Below are positions 62,808 to 64,000 of a DNA stretch of 64,000 bases, in pieces. The notes below the pieces were generated by a model, which ran no database searches, was not told the DNA's origin, and saw only the letters and a program-made list of their open reading frames with translations. A program made the translations under genes and the position numbers. Each line of letters opens with the position of its first letter. The stretch's first letter is position 1. This DNA is from Athripsodes cinereus (taxonomy: Eukaryota; Arthropoda; Insecta; Trichoptera; Leptoceridae), in NCBI GenBank assembly GCA_947579605.1, contig OX388305.1, positions 21,651,542 to 21,715,541 on the forward strand. Direction: 5' to 3'.

Positions 62808-63088
62808 TAATGGTCTCATGCTATACTATACTATACTACTATCACGGCATATCCCACAAGTGGGGTAGCCAGCAGATCAGCTGCATGTAAGAAACATGCA
62901 AACTGTCCTCTTCGTGCCAATATAAAATCAAGACATTCAGGATGGGTGGCAAACCTCATCGCTGAATTTAAGATGTAAAATGTCTTATTTTTTTCGAACA
63001 CCTGCCTTTTACAGGGCACTCGAAAACTTACGCAGAAGAGTGGGAGACCAATTCTTTACAGGGTGCTCCACGGGATAATGGTCTCATG
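62808..63088 (-). mobile_element. Family X, full-length young copy with 13-bp target duplication
   Basis: The element body is 62821-63075 (255 bp). It is flanked by TAATGGTCTCATG at 62808-62820 and again at 63076-63088, an exact 13-bp direct repeat. In its sense direction (minus strand) it begins TCCCGTGGAGCACCCTGTAA, and passes GTTTTCGAGTGCCCTG, CCACCCATCCTGAATG and CTGGCTACCCCACTTG. It ends GCCGTGATAG followed by short TATAG repeats. A long exact target duplication plus a short-tandem 3' tail is the pattern left by LINE-type target-primed insertion, so the family behaves like a SINE or a short LINE tail. TTTTCGAGTGCC is a possible degenerate pol III B box. No homology to tRNA, 5S or 7SL could be established by eye. 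Confidence 0.85.
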
Positions 63089-63664
63089 ACATGAGAAAAA
63101 TCTTTATTAAATAGTTGCAGATGGCTCAAGACAGAAATGCCGAAAGAAGTGTGTGAGACGTATGTTCCGAATCGGATAGGAAAAACTGTGAGCAAGTAAA
63201 ACATTTAATTATTTATGATCCTTGGTATCGATTGCCTTATGTTAACAATATTATATCTTTCGTACAAGATGAATGTTACAGCAATAGATATGAATATAAC
63301 TGAGAAATTCGAATATGCTTGATTACTTCTCATTTTACAATATCTTACTTCATTAGCTATATACTATAATATAAATGAAAAGGCAGAGCAGTTTGCACGT
63401 TTTCAATGTTTAAAATAAAATCAGATTGTTTTTCAAATATACCTACCTATTTTTGGAATGTACCTATTTATTATCAATAAATAGGTTTTGTTTATTTATT
63501 TATGTCCAAATGTACAAACAGGCATATAATAATTAAAATTACAACAAGATACATACAAATAAAAAGGTAATCAACAAATTAATGTTCTCTTTGTTGGCAA
63601 ACTTAAGAGAGTATTCGTCACATCTTCATCGAAATAAAAGACGCACTGTGGTATAATCAATAGT
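63089..63664. other. AT-rich stretch, no gene seen
   Basis: No gene. TTTATTTATTTATG near 63490 might be an antisense LINE tail, but no second copy supports this. Confidence 0.45.
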
Positions 63665-64000
63665 GATGTAACGAATATTCGTATTCGCGAATATTCGCAT
63701 ATTTTAAAGTATTCGCATTCGCAAAAAAATATGCGAATATTATTTCGGTAATTAAGTATCGGATATTCGGTAAAAGTACCGGATACATACCCGGTACATT
63801 GTAGAAAAAGGTACTGCAAGAAAATATTCTTTAAGAAAACCGAGGAGTTTTGAAATATTTTAAATTCCTATACCATTTTGAAAATTCAACGACGGGGGGG
63901 TAGAAATTTAAATGATTGAGCAATATTGTAGAAATCTAAGCAAGTCAATATTCGCTATTCGCATTCGCATTCGCGAATGTCGAATGCGAATGTCGGCAAC
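63665..64000. repeat. ATTCG-rich palindromic island, cut by the window edge
   Basis: Begins GTGATGTAACGAATATTCGT and is packed with ATTCGCATTCGC and GCGAATATTCGC words on both strands, at 63670-63750 and again at 63950-63995. The middle carries CGGATATTCGGTAAAAG. The two flanks look like facing ends of a DNA-transposon-like repeat (possibly hAT-like), but the right terminus is beyond the window. Confidence 0.5.

Overview
The window looks like non-coding DNA from an insect nuclear genome, most likely a moth or butterfly. The evidence is very AT-rich sequence with no long genes, many copies of the GTAGGTACCTAC-type palindrome common in lepidopteran DNA, tRNA-derived SINEs, a Helitron-type 3' end, and many 5'-truncated LINE tails that end in short microsatellites. 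I see no complete protein-coding gene, no rRNA, no functional tRNA and no CRISPR array. Two short stretches, 2400-2516 (-) and 34588-34750 (+), could be isolated exons of genes with very long introns. Both are weak calls.

Layout. 1-21 kb is AT-rich sequence with scattered copies of one dispersed repeat, called family X here, at 143-390, 4545-4785, 11708-11925 and in fragments at 12-13.5 kb. It also holds LINE fragments and an 18-bp perfect hairpin at 4445. 21.0-24.8 kb is a tandem array of about 40 monomers of roughly 98 bp. It has a higher-order pattern set by four shortened monomers, and it abuts a LINE-A tail. 25.3-25.9 kb holds an inverted-repeat element and a Helitron-type 3' end. 27.5-28.7 kb is a three-level nest: a LINE-A tail split by a palindromic foldback element, itself split by a PIF/Harbinger-like element with about 50-bp terminal inverted repeats. 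33-38 kb has LINE tails, a SINE, a possible exon and an exact 219-bp tandem duplication. 41.7-47.5 kb has a SINE, a LINE pseudogene ending in (AAAT)n, an RTE-like reverse-transcriptase pseudogene and another LINE-A remnant. 50.6 kb has a small MITE. 53-64 kb holds more family X, the longest LINE-A copy (itself carrying a poly(A)-tailed insertion), LINE-B and LINE-D tails, an inverted pair of LINE tails, and an ATTCG-rich island at the right edge.

No pathway is encoded. The biology is that of mobile elements. The clearest new result is that family X, seen about 19 times, has one young copy at 62821-63075 flanked by an exact 13-bp direct repeat. That suggests X is a retroposed, SINE-like element with a short-tandem 3' tail. 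LINE family letters (A-G) are local labels used only in this annotation.
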